From Isochrysis galbana (lineage: Eukaryota > Haptophyta > Isochrysidales > Isochrysidaceae): 64,000 bases of DNA. Where the stretch lies: contig CM030938.1 of the NCBI GenBank assembly GCA_018136815.1, positions 360,247 to 424,246 of the forward strand. Reading direction: 5' to 3'. The notes beneath the pieces are model-generated. The model was not told the origin of the DNA. It did no database searches and saw only the letters and a list, made by a program, of their open reading frames with translations. Positions 21,901 through 30,186 of this stretch are shown piece after piece (position 1 is the stretch's first letter; every line of letters starts with the position of its first letter). A program made the position numbers and the translations under genes.

Positions 21901-22739
21901 GACGCGTTGGCAGAAACGTTGCCAACGCCGACGAGGGCGGCGCCCACCCCGCCAAGGACGTCCAGGTGTGCGGCCAGCCACTCCGCGCCAAAGCGCTCGG
22001 AGGCGTACGCCCACTCCACCCAAACGAGGAACGCAAGCATGACGCACCAGTGGAGCGCGAAGAGCGGCAGCGACAGCATATCCTCCCACGCAAGATTGGC
22101 GCCCAGCGGCAGGCGCGGCGGTGTGTCGCACGTGGCGGCGAGGAGCAGGACCCACGCACGCATGCCCTTGAAGGCGAAAGCCACGAGCGTCACGCCGAAG
22201 CTCGCAGCGACAATCGAGACCCACCCGTGCGCGTGCAGGAAGATGATCTGGATGATGAGCGAGGGGAGGTCCTCCGCGAGCAACGAGAGCACGGTCAGCC
22301 TGCGGAAGTGCGCGCGCTCGAGCACATTGTGTGTCAAGAAGCACATGCTCTCGGGGCAGACGAGGCTGAGCACGATGGTGGGAACGCTCTGCTCCGGACG
22401 GACGCGGAAGCTCTCGTGGAGCTCGGAGGGCGGCGGCTGGTCGTGGGTCGCGGGGGCATCGATCGCGGGGCTGCGAGCGATGCTTCCGACGACGAAGACG
22501 AGGTTGATCAGCAGGGGGACCACCGCCACGAGCGCAAAGGGATGGCGCTCGGCCGGGAATTCGAATGAGACCCAGAGTGCGAGGGCAGCGTGGAGCGAGT
22601 AGTCGAGGAAGGCGAGCCCGAGCGGGAGGAGCGTGCCTGTCAGCTCTCCCTGCTGCCGCAAGGCTGCGCTCGGCTCGCCCAGCCGCTCCGAGCGGCCGCT
22701 CAGCACGTCGAGCGCCACCTCCGGCCGCGGCGACGCCAT
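18966..22739 (-). CDS. Large unknown polytopic membrane protein (~1257 aa), intronless
   Basis: I choose the ATG at 22739 (MASPRPEVALDV). The frame stays open upstream to 23231 but is there only Pro/Ser low-complexity read from a CT tract. The protein has about 16-18 hydrophobic segments, a large Ser/Pro-rich loop with N-glycosylation sequons (NVS, NAS, NQT), and a ~300-residue hydrophilic, Arg/Ser/Tyr-rich C-terminal tail. Two regions are alike: LVCPESMCFLTHN...FRRLTVLSLLAEDLPSLIIQ and MVHPEFLGLLIDR...MRRLGAVSALCADLPMIA. This indicates an internal duplication of a P-E-x(n)-R-R-L...L-x-x-D-L-P module. The DLP-containing helix recalls polytopic proteins such as the XK-related family, but similarity is too slight to name it. 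The frame has no breaks over 3.7 kb, so the gene is surely real. Confidence 0.85.
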   Translation of the reverse strand: MASPRPEVALDVLSGRSERLGEPSAALRQQGELTGTLLPLGLAFLDYSLHAALALWVSFEFPAERHPFALVAVVPLLINLVFVVGSIARSPAIDAPATHDQPPPSELHESFRVRPEQSVPTIVLSLVCPESMCFLTHNVLERAHFRRLTVLSLLAEDLPSLIIQIIFLHAHGWVSIVAASFGVTLVAFAFKGMRAWVLLLAATCDTPPRLPLGANLAWEDMLSLPLFALHWCVMLAFLVWVEWAYASERFGAEWLAAHLDVLGGVGAALVGVGNVSANASRVELLGSNQTYPTWGSSGSELAWEYDEAGSGEFVPSAPPSSSPAMPPTAPAFPPGSLPTTVELARSLLQLCRASQDPSDCYPSFELTPLAGAQLAGWFQLRGRMRSCFIAGVFFFVLASLANLSFFLRCVGWEHRTGAFRSCLLWRHSAFAAVVGVAAIFNGGAINAISQDRIGYYEVKRVSASLALLTYGIPLLTVIGVVVSSLDCEHRPCNVYLHGSSAAAYSYLALVLTVPVVLLQLLGLLIQWATAPTDEEAIESLQGPPPDEVADAHEPPDLATRTCCGRFSFVTTLSCCVLKWTLQLVAVLTIYSNSELFSETGWLSGLGLGLAKHDPPVGINLGFTVSARRYRAVLGIFLSGMMLNVLTAVFQLGPYATWRLRRTVHNQQGLTLTSVALTMVHPEFLGLLIDRREDVQLMRRLGAVSALCADLPMIAALGVIHAEGYYRDGSWTPFIVGVVVFSSLHMGFFLARALVTAIAGHLRRPTPDGAMLHFVGVGDCISMLVSYTQIAMASATIPVCYEAWRGQTTGEVLDDRHAGMFLNCAVVMSIVLALHVLANGAMSISFLNHWSFSHEAVADSSFVAPVVFLASLIDGSALALLAVDEDGANRPKQAAAAVALPQLSISLIVVVVILVFANVDFEAMAVANGMPSRGLLQGAAFLTVTVLIWKILTFTLLFIRHRGLTADGIPSPYCHTPFVFGAQWMANRQPPEGGCPPYDAPYGRASHMMYGESTGARDRYEMTQKSGRSSRYDLPTSTGPREGYQMTRVTRTSSRSSATVRRSRPGMDAVEVMHPGNGEPLMEADCVQRAVYQMPDGVMGVFVQLPVDESQPMPFLFLPVLEVRPCARRTSSRKKAQVTIVFAANEVGDLDRDFIEASIFGEPAAARRELEIFNAAAEPPLNVPFVASPYGVDHGPHPLRSMGPDARASHIQLQPSRDASPALARSCRSTGRQLPPPAAVHRREPQIAGLSPRNSQRL

Positions 22740-23792
22740 CGTTGCGGTCCCGTCGGGCGCACCCCTCGAGTGGCGGAGAGATGGCCTTCTGTGGGTGAAA
22801 GAAGTGGCGGCGCCAGCGGCGGCGGTGGGGGTGGGGCGAGACTTGCGGCGCGAAACGGCGACGAACCGCGCGCGGCGAGGCGAGATGAGGCCCCGCGCGG
22901 GGGGGGGGAGGGGGAGGGCTGGGGGAGATCGTGGGAGGCGCGCGGGGGAGATTGTGTGCCGCGCGGGGGGGGGGGGGGCGGGAAGGGCGGGCGGGGGGGG
23001 CGCCCCCTCCCCCCGCCCCCCCCGCGCCGCCCCCGCGCCTGGAGAAGGCCGAGAGAGAGAGAAACCGTCCGACGGAGGAGGAGGAGAGAGGGGAAACGGC
23101 GGCTGCTCTGGTGTAGACAGTGGGGAGGGGGGGGGCGCCCACTCATAGCGTAACGGCTGGTACTCTTCTATAGAGAGTGGGGGGGGGGGGGGCTGGGGGG
23201 AGGGAGGGGACAGGCCGCCGCCGTCGCCCAATCGGTGGGACCGGCAGAGAGTGGAGAGAGAGAGAAAGGAGCGGCAATCAGAAGAGAGACGTGTGTGGAG
23301 CTCCTCTCGGCCATCCGAGAGAAGAGAGCGTGGACGAGAGAAGAGAGAGAGAGAGGGGGGTGGGGGGGGAGAGAGAGGAAGAGAGGGTGAGAGAGGAGGA
23401 AGAGAGGGCCGCGCCGCGTCTCTGTTGTCGGGGGGGTGGCGGCGGGGGGCGAGGGGTGGGACCCACTACACTCCCTCCTCTCCCCTCTCTCTCTCCTTCT
23501 CCTCCCCCCTCTCCCTTCTCCCCTCCTCGCCCCGCCACCCCTCTCTTCTCTCTCTTCTCTCTCTCCCTCTTCCCCCCCCCCCCTTCCCCCCCCCGCGCGT
23601 GAGGCCCCCCCCCCATCGGTACACCAACCGCCCGAAGCCTTCCCCCGCCGCCGCCGCCGCCGCCGCCTTTCCCACCGCCGCGATCCGCAGCAGCCGCCCC
23701 AGCTCCCTCTCCGCAGCTCTCTCGCCCCAGCTCTCTCGCCCCAGCTCTCTCCCCCTCTCCCTCCCCACCCCACCAACGCGCGCCCTCCCCCC
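22740..23792. promoter_or_regulatory. Divergent intergenic region with a purine/pyrimidine strand switch
   Basis: About 1 kb separates two divergent start codons. From ~22850 to ~23410 the plus strand is purine-rich (GGGA, GAGA). From ~23465 to ~23780 it is pyrimidine-rich (CTCTCC). Thus each gene has a polypyrimidine tract on its own coding strand upstream of its ATG. The crossover is at about 23415-23465. A promoter role is inferred from position only. Confidence 0.5.
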
Positions 23793-25945
23793 ATGAACCC
23801 GCCCTCCTCACCCTTCCCCTCCGCTTCCTTTGTGAGCTCTCGTCGCTCGGGCCGCACACACCGACGGCCACCTCTCGGCTATGCGTGCTACGGCGGAGGA
23901 AACCACGCGCTCATCACCGCATTCGGCTCGTTCCGAGGCCTTGCCGCGCACCAGCTGCCGGGCGGGGGCTCGCCCGTTGAGGCGCTTGGCCTGCTCTCCT
24001 CCAACTCGGGCGGATCGTGGTTCAACTTCCCCTTCATGTTTGCCGGCTTCAACGCCGACGCTCCAAAGGGACAGCAGCACACGCCCATCGCCACCCTGCT
24101 CAACGTCCGAACAGAAGGAGGCCGGCCAAGTGCGAGACCATTTCCGGCGGAGATCAATGCGGCAGATCTTGAGCAGCTGTCCTCCGACGTACTCGCCTAC
24201 ACGCTAACACTCGACCCAAGCTGGTTCCAGCTCTGCCCCCTCTTACTCTCGCTCTTCACATCAGCCATCTTGCCCTTCCACCAGTTGTGGCTCAGCTACA
24301 TCTACAACTGCTACTTCAAACCGCTCGGTATCCCCAAGGGCAAGTACTTCACTGAGTCGGAGGAGGAGGCCAAAGCAATTGTCGCCACCAACCCACACCT
24401 GCAGCTCTCCGACTTTATCTGGCCGCGCAACGGCCCAATCCCTGTGGCGGTTGCAACCATGATGGCGCCGTCCGACTCGCTCGACGCCTCTACAAGGCGG
24501 ATTCTTGCGGCCGGCCGCTACCTTTGGGACCAAAACCTGGGCGGTGAACCCGGTTTCATACGGCCCGACGTGCACGGCTCGATCCTAGTTCCCGTGCTTG
24601 AGGCACGCGAGGCGGGCGGGGGTGTCACGTGCGTGCCGCAGACCTTCTCCCCTCTGCTCGCAGGCACGCGGTACGAGTCGCAGCGGCACGGCGAGCCCTA
24701 CGTGATGGACGCAGGTGGCAGCTGCGTGGGCAAACCGCTGCTGCTACCGATCCGAGAAGTGCCGCCGCACAAGTTTGTGAAGCGATCTCTGTGTCTGTCC
24801 TGCACCACAAGCGAGCGCCTCTCCGTTGAGGTTGTGGCCGCTGCATCGAGTGCTGCGTACGAGATGGCCGGCGGGTTCGCTTGGGCAAAGTGCAAGCCGG
24901 CCGACTTCGAAGTGGAGCGGTCGTTGAGGTCACTGGCGATCCAGCTCAAGGCGGGCGTGACGCCAATCCACCAGCGAGAACAGGGCGTGACGACCCAGGA
25001 GGAGCGCAGTCTGAGCTTTGGGTAAGGCGGCGCTGACACTCACACCACGCCAACGACACGCCTGCCGATCCCAAAGCCAGCCTTTATGACGCTGCACATT
25101 CCGGGGGTCGCAGCTCTCCGCCACCAGTGCACTGCACCCGCATCCCAACCCATCCTTGCCAACGCGTGGCCCCTGCCCACCCACACAGCGACGGCGCACT
25201 GATCGACAACACGGCCATCATCGCCCAATTACAGCACCGCACACGGCACATCATCTTCGCCAACACGCCGTACAAGCCGTACAGTCAGATCTACGCAAAG
25301 GTACACGACGGTTCGCATACGAGCGAAGAAGCGCGCCTGAATGCGTGGCTCACCGCCGACCCCTTCGGTCACGCCTTTTACGCCCTCTTCGGCTACATTG
25401 CCGACTCACCCGTCATGATCGAGAACGCCTCGCGCATGATCTCTGTTGTCTTTGCCGACGGTCGCGCGCGGCTGACCGAGTTGATGACCAACCTGGACCG
25501 CCTGTATGAAGCAGGCAAGCCGATGGTGTACACACTCAAAAACTTGCACGTGATCGAGAATCCCTTTTGGGGCGTAGAACCACATGTATGCGACCTAACC
25601 ATCATCAACTATTACCTTATCCCAGCTTTCGGACGTGCGGTGGGCGCCGCCGATAACCCGGTGGTCTACAACGAGACGACCGGCCGCTTTGATAAACCGT
25701 ATGACAATGTGCCCGAGCTGCAAATTGCTGGCGAGAACTTCAAGCCAGGCTCCTTTTTCAAGCGTGGCCCGTGCGGTGTACCCGAGCTCAATCTCGCCGC
25801 CTACACCACTGGGCAGATTAACCTCACCAGCTATCTCGCCACGTGGACCATCAACGAGGCATGGGAGCCAATCGTTCTCGACCGCGAAGCTGTCTTTGAG
25901 GGTTTTGCTGCTGTATTCAGCCGAGGAATACATGAAGAGCTGTAG
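23793..25945 (+). CDS. Cytosolic PLA2/patatin-like phospholipase, two exons
   Basis: Acyl hydrolase of the alpha/beta cPLA2-lysophospholipase type, expected to release fatty acids from phospholipids. The ATG at 23793 gives exon 1 to 25021. A phase-2 intron 25022-25188 (GTAAGG ... CCACACAG) removes an in-frame stop, and exon 2 runs to 25945, for ~661 residues. The oxyanion-type glycine run is at CYGGGNHALITAFGSFRGL (about 32-50). The nucleophile motif is SSNSGGSWF, with the probable catalytic Ser72. The first residues after the splice read GDGALIDNTAI, matching the catalytic Asp motif (DG[AG]...N.P) with Asp411. Hydrophobic residues at 165-190 (LCPLLLSLFTSAILPFHQL) suggest membrane contact. 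An additional upstream exon cannot be excluded, because the sequence before the ATG is a CT-rich tract. Confidence 0.8.
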
Positions 25946-26625
25946 CCGTGCGGTCCTCGAGCATCGTGCGCGTCCAGCTCGCCTGCAGCCACGCCCGCTA
26001 CAAGGCACTACCCACCGCTAGCCCATTCTTGCCTTACTGCTCGTTATACTTGGACGAGTGGCAACAATGGCCGTGGGATCGCACGTGGCTCGGGGATCTC
26101 CAACCCTGTTGGCAGGGTTCAAGTTCGTGCATGCCTATTTATGATTGGGGTCTCTTTCTAGCTCTTTACCGACAAGAGTTGCTCCTCAGGTGATGACCGG
26201 AAAGATCCACCATTGAGGTACCGATGCACCAAAAACTCCCTTTATCAGGGAAGACGTGTCGAGTGGTTGTTGGTTGCGCTTGCAAGGGCTAATAATAAAT
26301 TCCTTAATGTTCTCGCCGCGCACGCGACTTGCAACTTTGTTGCGGGTAGCGGGAGCGTCTGTCCCTTCGCCCGAGAGGGTCGGTCTCCCCCCCTTCCCTT
26401 CCGTCCGCCGGGGTCCTCCGAAGATCCATTCGGTACGAAGGCCAACCTCAACGGCCTTCCCCAACTTTCGCCCCCCCCCCCCCCTTGGCCTTTGGTAGAG
26501 GTGGGGGAGGCTGGGTTTAAAAAAAACTCTTGTTGATCCGGAGGCCCACATTTTTTTATCGTCGGACCGGGGGAAGATTTCCCCTAGTCTCTCTCCCCGC
26601 TCGATTCCGAATCCGAGGCAGAGCG
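25946..26625. other. Intergenic region, no gene seen
   Basis: 3' flank of the phospholipase gene, then GC-rich sequence of mixed character with a C-run at 26470. No recognisable feature. Confidence 0.4.
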
Positions 26626-26919
26626 ATGGCGACCGACCCGCCTGGCACAGGCCGACCTTCGCCTTCGCCGCGCTCCAGCGAGAGCACGGCGGCGGTCAGC
26701 CCTCCCTTGTCGCTGGTGTCCGGACTAAGTGGTCCGGGGACACCAGACGGCTGTCTCACCGGCGTTTCATGCCACCTCACTCGGCGGCCGATTTCCGATT
26801 TCTGCTTGACCTGCCCACGCAGCATGGCCGCCAGCCCCACCCCACACCACTTCCAACCCCAACCTGAGGAGGATGACACCAGCTTGCCTACGCGCTCCTA
26901 CGCGCAGAACCCCATCTAG
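26626..26919 (+). CDS. Small Ser/Pro-rich ORF of unknown function
   Basis: ATG at 26626, 97 codons (MATDPPGTGRPSPSPRSS... ending RSYAQNPI), Ser/Pro/Thr-rich, no domain. Its surroundings are repeats and it may be the N-terminal part of a retroelement ORF. Supported only by the open frame. Confidence 0.2.
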   Translation: MATDPPGTGRPSPSPRSSESTAAVSPPLSLVSGLSGPGTPDGCLTGVSCHLTRRPISDFCLTCPRSMAASPTPHHFQPQPEEDDTSLPTRSYAQNPI

Positions 26920-27219
26920 ACTATTGGTACGCTTCCTCCCAACCCCGCCGACTACCCACCCGCGCGCTCGGTCGGGAATCGTGGCGAGCATTGCCATACA
27001 GCCCTCTTCGCGCGCTGCGCTGCCGCCGCAGGACTTACTGTGCCATCTACCGAGGCGGTCGCCGAGTACATCGCGTTCGCGGACTCGTTGACGCCGGGGT
27101 AGCGCAGACTCTCAAGAGACTTCTTGGCCGTCTAGCACGAGCGCCTCTTTGCACCAAGCGCGCCCGGTCGCGTTCGAAAGTTGGGCATTTCAGCCCATTC
27201 GGCCGGGTGACGTTAGCGT

Positions 27220-27330
27220 AGTTGTCGGCGGTTCTAGCCGAATCTGTCGTGTGGGCAAAGAGTAGCGCTTTGCTCAGTATAGTGAATCTTTCAAGTGTCC
27301 TTATCAATACCGACTCTTTCGAGAATGTGA
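27220..27330 (-). repeat. Dispersed coding motif ITFSKESVLIRTLERF..LLFAHTTDSARTA
   Basis: The minus strand reads SVLIRTLERFTILSKALLF followed by AHTTDSARTA. A second copy at 51600-51730 (+) reads SILIRIIERYAALCKALLF followed by AYQTDSARTA. A third start at 29645-29690 (+) reads YRVHFDNIKFESKQVIRKK, aligning to GRIHYDNINFSEESILIRI of the 51.6-kb copy. Confidence 0.55.
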
Positions 27331-27334
27331 TGCC

Positions 27335-27475
27335 CGCTTGCGCTTGCCCGCCTTCCTCTGCTGACGGGCTTCAGCCCGTCAGCACCTCCGAAGTCGTCTC
27401 CTCCGCCGCGCCTGCCGCCGACATGCCTCCTTCCTCATTGCCCTCAGGCCCTATGGGCCACTCCAATTCGTCAAG
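27335..27475 (+). repeat. Partial copy of the 13.8-kb leader/ORF start
   Basis: CTTGCCCGCCTTCCTCTGCT and the following ~125 bp match 13785-13912 closely and encode the same PACPPSSADG.QPVS.SEVV peptide. Confidence 0.7.
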
Positions 27476-27499
27476 GAGCAACCATACAATGCCATACAC

Positions 27500-27600
27500 C
27501 ATACACCATACAGCATAAGAATAAGCACTCTGCCACATGCCGTGCGAGTAGCGGATAATTGGTTAAGATTTTTTATGCAATATTTTTTTGCGTCAGCCTA
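27500..27600. repeat. Short dispersed repeat (ACTCTGCC..ATGCCGTG..GTAGCGG..GATTTTTT)
   Basis: GCACTCTGCCACATGCCGTG, then GTAGCGGATAATTGGTTAAGATTTTTT. Related words in the same order are at 7735-7790, 37195-37250 and 59205-59265. Confidence 0.5.
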
Positions 27601-27699
27601 CTCATACGTGGAAGCATCCTGCGACGCAGTACGATCGTGCTCCCAGCCTCGGATGCCGTCCGCCCGCTAACCGCTAAGGCAGCACGCGGGATTGGGAAA

Positions 27700-27770
27700 G
27701 CGGCAATCGCCATGTGTGCTCGACACGTACAGTGCCTTGACAGGAACGCCCCGATGCGGGCTCACGCCGC
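27700..27770 (-). promoter_or_regulatory. Weak SECIS-like candidate in the 3' flank of the UPWC gene
   Basis: In transcription sense GCGGC-GTGA (27770-27762) and GATT-GCCGC (27708-27700) can pair as a 5-bp stem that brackets a GTGA/GA core. An AA lies in the loop (TGTCAAGG). The upper stem (53 nt between the core strands) pairs poorly, so this is only a candidate, about 20 nt after the stop codon. Confidence 0.2.
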
Positions 27771-27787
27771 CGAGCGCCTTGCAGGGC

Positions 27788-28429
27788 TCACTCCTTCTCT
27801 CCCGAAACTTCTGCAAAGTGCTCTAGGATGGCAAGCCATCTCTTTGTATCCTGCGCACCCGAAAAGCTGTACGCCCCCTTCTGAATTGAGTAGAAAGGGA
27901 CGCTGCGCACGCGCTCACCGGTATCAGAGCACACGCCATGGAGTACCTCTATGGTCTCCTCGGCACCTTCGTCACTCATGGCGTAGGCCGCGCCCCCCGG
28001 CACAGCCGCTCGTTCGGCGGCCGCGGCGACTGTCTCACGCAGCGAGAGGTTCTCGCCCTCCTCATAGCACATGCGGAAGCACTCATGCTTGAACTCAGCG
28101 TCGCGCCCATGCCTCGCCGCGTGGAGGAGCGTGCGCGAGGCGTGAAATGTGTTTGGCCAGGTGGTCCAGTGGGCGAATGGCGCGCCCTCCTGAGCCCCCG
28201 CCGCGCGCAGTGAGCGCGTCCACGCGTCGGAGCCCCAGCGCCGTTTGTTGTACTCGAGGTAGCTCTCTCCGCCCGCCGCCGTGCGCGAGTCGATCATGAA
28301 GGGGCGGTAAGAGACGTGCACAGAGATGTGGGCCGGCAGGCGGCGGATCGCTGCGTCCAGCCGCACTTTGCCCACCCAGCACCAGGGTCACGCCACGTCC
28401 GAGAAGCAGAGTACCTCGAGCAGCACCAT
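27788..28429 (-). CDS. FrnE/DsbA-like thioredoxin-fold protein, probable selenoprotein (UPWC active site)
   Basis: Thiol-disulfide oxidoreductase-like protein of the DsbA/FrnE (2-hydroxychromene isomerase-like) family. From the ATG at 28429 the frame reads MVLLEVLCFSDVA, then TGA at 28390-28388, then PWCWVGKVRLDAAI and onward without interruption to 27788, for 213 residues. The TGA falls exactly where family members have the first Cys of the C-P-W-C redox motif, giving U14-P-W-C17. The rest aligns with the family: VSYRPFMID after strand 2, HASRTLLHAARHG...F..CYEEGENLSLRE in the helical insert, and VRSVPFYSIQKGAYSFSGAQ with the cis-Pro (SVP). Because similarity is continuous on both sides of the TGA in one frame, selenocysteine is more likely than decay. 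A TGA is also used as the final stop. A nonsense mutation or base error cannot be excluded without a SECIS proof. Confidence 0.78.
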
Positions 28430-28579
28430 CGCGTACGCGCCTCGCCACACCACTTACTTCTTCATTCTTTCTTCACACCACCTACTTCTTCTTCATTTAT
28501 TCGGCCGTTCCTTCTACAGGCTTGCGCTTCGTGCACGTGCCCGCTTCGCGGGCGTGCCCCTGTCCCCCCCTAGCTCCCC

Positions 28580-28892
28580 ATGGCCCCAAGGAAGCCTGCC
28601 ACCAAGCCTGTGCCCGCCCCTGGCCACTACACCGTCCAGGCCCGCGATGCCCGAGCGATTGAGCGCGCCGCGACCGTCGAGGACGTCAGGAAAGCGGCAG
28701 AGTACTGCCGCGCGAACGACGTTGGCGTCAAAGCCGCGCTGGCAACGGGGTTGTTCCCCCATGCAACGCGCTCTCGGGTTGCGGGGGAACTGCAGCGGCA
28801 CTCCTCAAGCCAGGAAGTGGTCCGGGATGCGAACCAGCAGCTTCTCACGAATGCCGAGCGCACAAAGCTTGCACATTGGATACTGACCGTGG
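28580..28892 (+). pseudogene. N-terminal fragment of a CENP-B/pogo-type HTH transposase
   Basis: MAPRKPATKPVPAPG opens ~105 codons with ATVEDVRKAAEYCRAND and LLTNAERTKLAHWIL, the pattern of the psq/CENP-B helix-turn-helix region before a DDE domain. A related fragment is at 55166-55580. Similarity stops near 28892, where a minus-strand reverse-transcriptase fragment begins, so the ORF is truncated. Confidence 0.5.
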
Positions 28893-28904
28893 TTGGGGGC
28901 GGGA

Positions 28905-29214
28905 GGGAAATGCTTACATTTGCTTTGTTAGACACCAGTATCCCCAGCACGAGGTGGCAAAGAAAACGCATTTCGACATCTTGCAAGTGAGGCCCGCCCA
29001 GATGAGACGTTCCAAGACAAGATCAAGACGGTGTAACATTTGTTGGAATGACGACTCTTCCCTGGCCTGCAGCGAGTCACCTACGCCTGTCGACCAGGCG
29101 CCGACATCATCCAAGTATGGCATACAAATCTCCCATGCCAGCGGCGCGGCGACTGGAACACGCGGCGTGATCTTGAAGTCAAAGCGATGCTTGGGTCCCG
29201 CCACCCAGTCGTAA
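28905..29214 (-). pseudogene. Ty3/gypsy-type reverse transcriptase fragment
   Basis: The minus-strand frame contains PLAWEICMPYLDDVGAWS, with the YxDD catalytic motif (about 29105-29120). FQQMLHRLDLVLERLIWAGLTCKMSKCVFF follows, the conserved V-L-x-R-L-x-x-A-G-L-x-x-x-x-x-K-C-x-F segment of Ty3/gypsy RTs. It is cut at ~28905 and lacks the other RT motifs, RNase H and integrase. Confidence 0.8.
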
Positions 29215-29284
29215 ACTGGCCTCGACGTGATGCGGATTTCCCATTCGCCGTCTGCAATGCGCACGGACGAGTAGTGCCCCTCCC

Positions 29285-29368
29285 CCCTCACGCGGAAAGT
29301 TGTCAGATTGGGGTGCGCGGGAGGTGCTCGCTTTTCGAGGGCTAATCTGACAACGTTCCGCGTGAGGG
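29285..29368. repeat. Perfect-but-one 25-bp inverted repeat (hairpin, 34-nt loop)
   Basis: CCCTCACGCGGAAAGTTGTC... (29285-29309) pairs with ...GACAACGTTCCGCGTGAGGG (29344-29368), with a single mismatch. It lies next to the RT fragment and could be a small foldback element or paired ends of two insertions. Confidence 0.8.
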
Positions 29369-29649
29369 GGGAAGGGGGGAAAACAACAACTTCCCGGGGT
29401 CGATGCACGACTCGGGGAGGAGGGCTGCACGAGCGTGCGGCATTCCCCAGAAAGTTGTTTGTTTCCCCCCCCCCCGTCGCCCCCGTCGGATCGTCCGTCC
29501 ACAATTTCCCTCTCCCTCGCATCGTCCCTATCTATCGGTCCGTCTCCCCTCTCCTCTCCCTCTCCTCTCTCCTCTCCTCTCCCCCCAGAGAGATTATATA
29601 TTATATATACTAGCATGGAGATATATATTAACAGATTTCTATAGAGTTC

Positions 29650-30186
29650 ACTTTGACAACATTAAATTCGAGAGTAAACAAGTCATAAGAAAAAAAACCT
29701 TTTAATATTCCCGCCTCACACGTGGCACTGGGTCACACCTTCGTAGTCACGCCCATTCCCCTTCCTCACCCTCATTTCCCGCCTTGCGGCAACTCCCCCC
29801 GTGCTCTACTTAGGGGCCCGGGTCATGTGGGGGGTTCGAGTTGGGCGGAGTGCGCAGTGCGCCTGTCCTCAGAAGTGTGTACTCGCCTTCCTCCTGGCCA
29901 CCGCTGAGTGACTTGCATATCCTAGGTGCTTTTTGGAGTGCACGAGGGGGAGGCGCCGCAAGGCAAGTTGTTGAGGGATAGGAGAGGAGTGAAGGCGTGG
30001 TAGCATAGCACGTTACTAGGCCACGCGTGAGGCGAGAATATTAAAAGGTTTTTCTTTACATCAAGCGAACAAGGACTATCGATAGCTATGGACCATCCGC
30101 ACGTTTCCCTTTGCACTAGCGCATTCTAGCAATGATTTACATTACGTGTAACCGACGAGCACACTGGCCGTATGTACTGTTTCAAG
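29650..30186. other. Intergenic region, 3' of the MYCBPAP-like gene
   Basis: 29645-29700 holds the YRVHFDNIKF coding motif copy. The rest is unremarkable, apart from GTGGGGGGTTCGAG near 29830. No gene seen. Confidence 0.4.

Noticed and set aside
22740-23231. Extension of the large membrane protein to 1421 residues
   Set aside because: The added 164 residues are Pro/Ser/Arg low complexity translated from the CT tract. The ATG at 22739 starts the ordinary sequence.
27788-27790. The terminal TGA of the UPWC gene as a second selenocysteine codon
   Set aside because: Family length ends here and the translation beyond shows no similarity.
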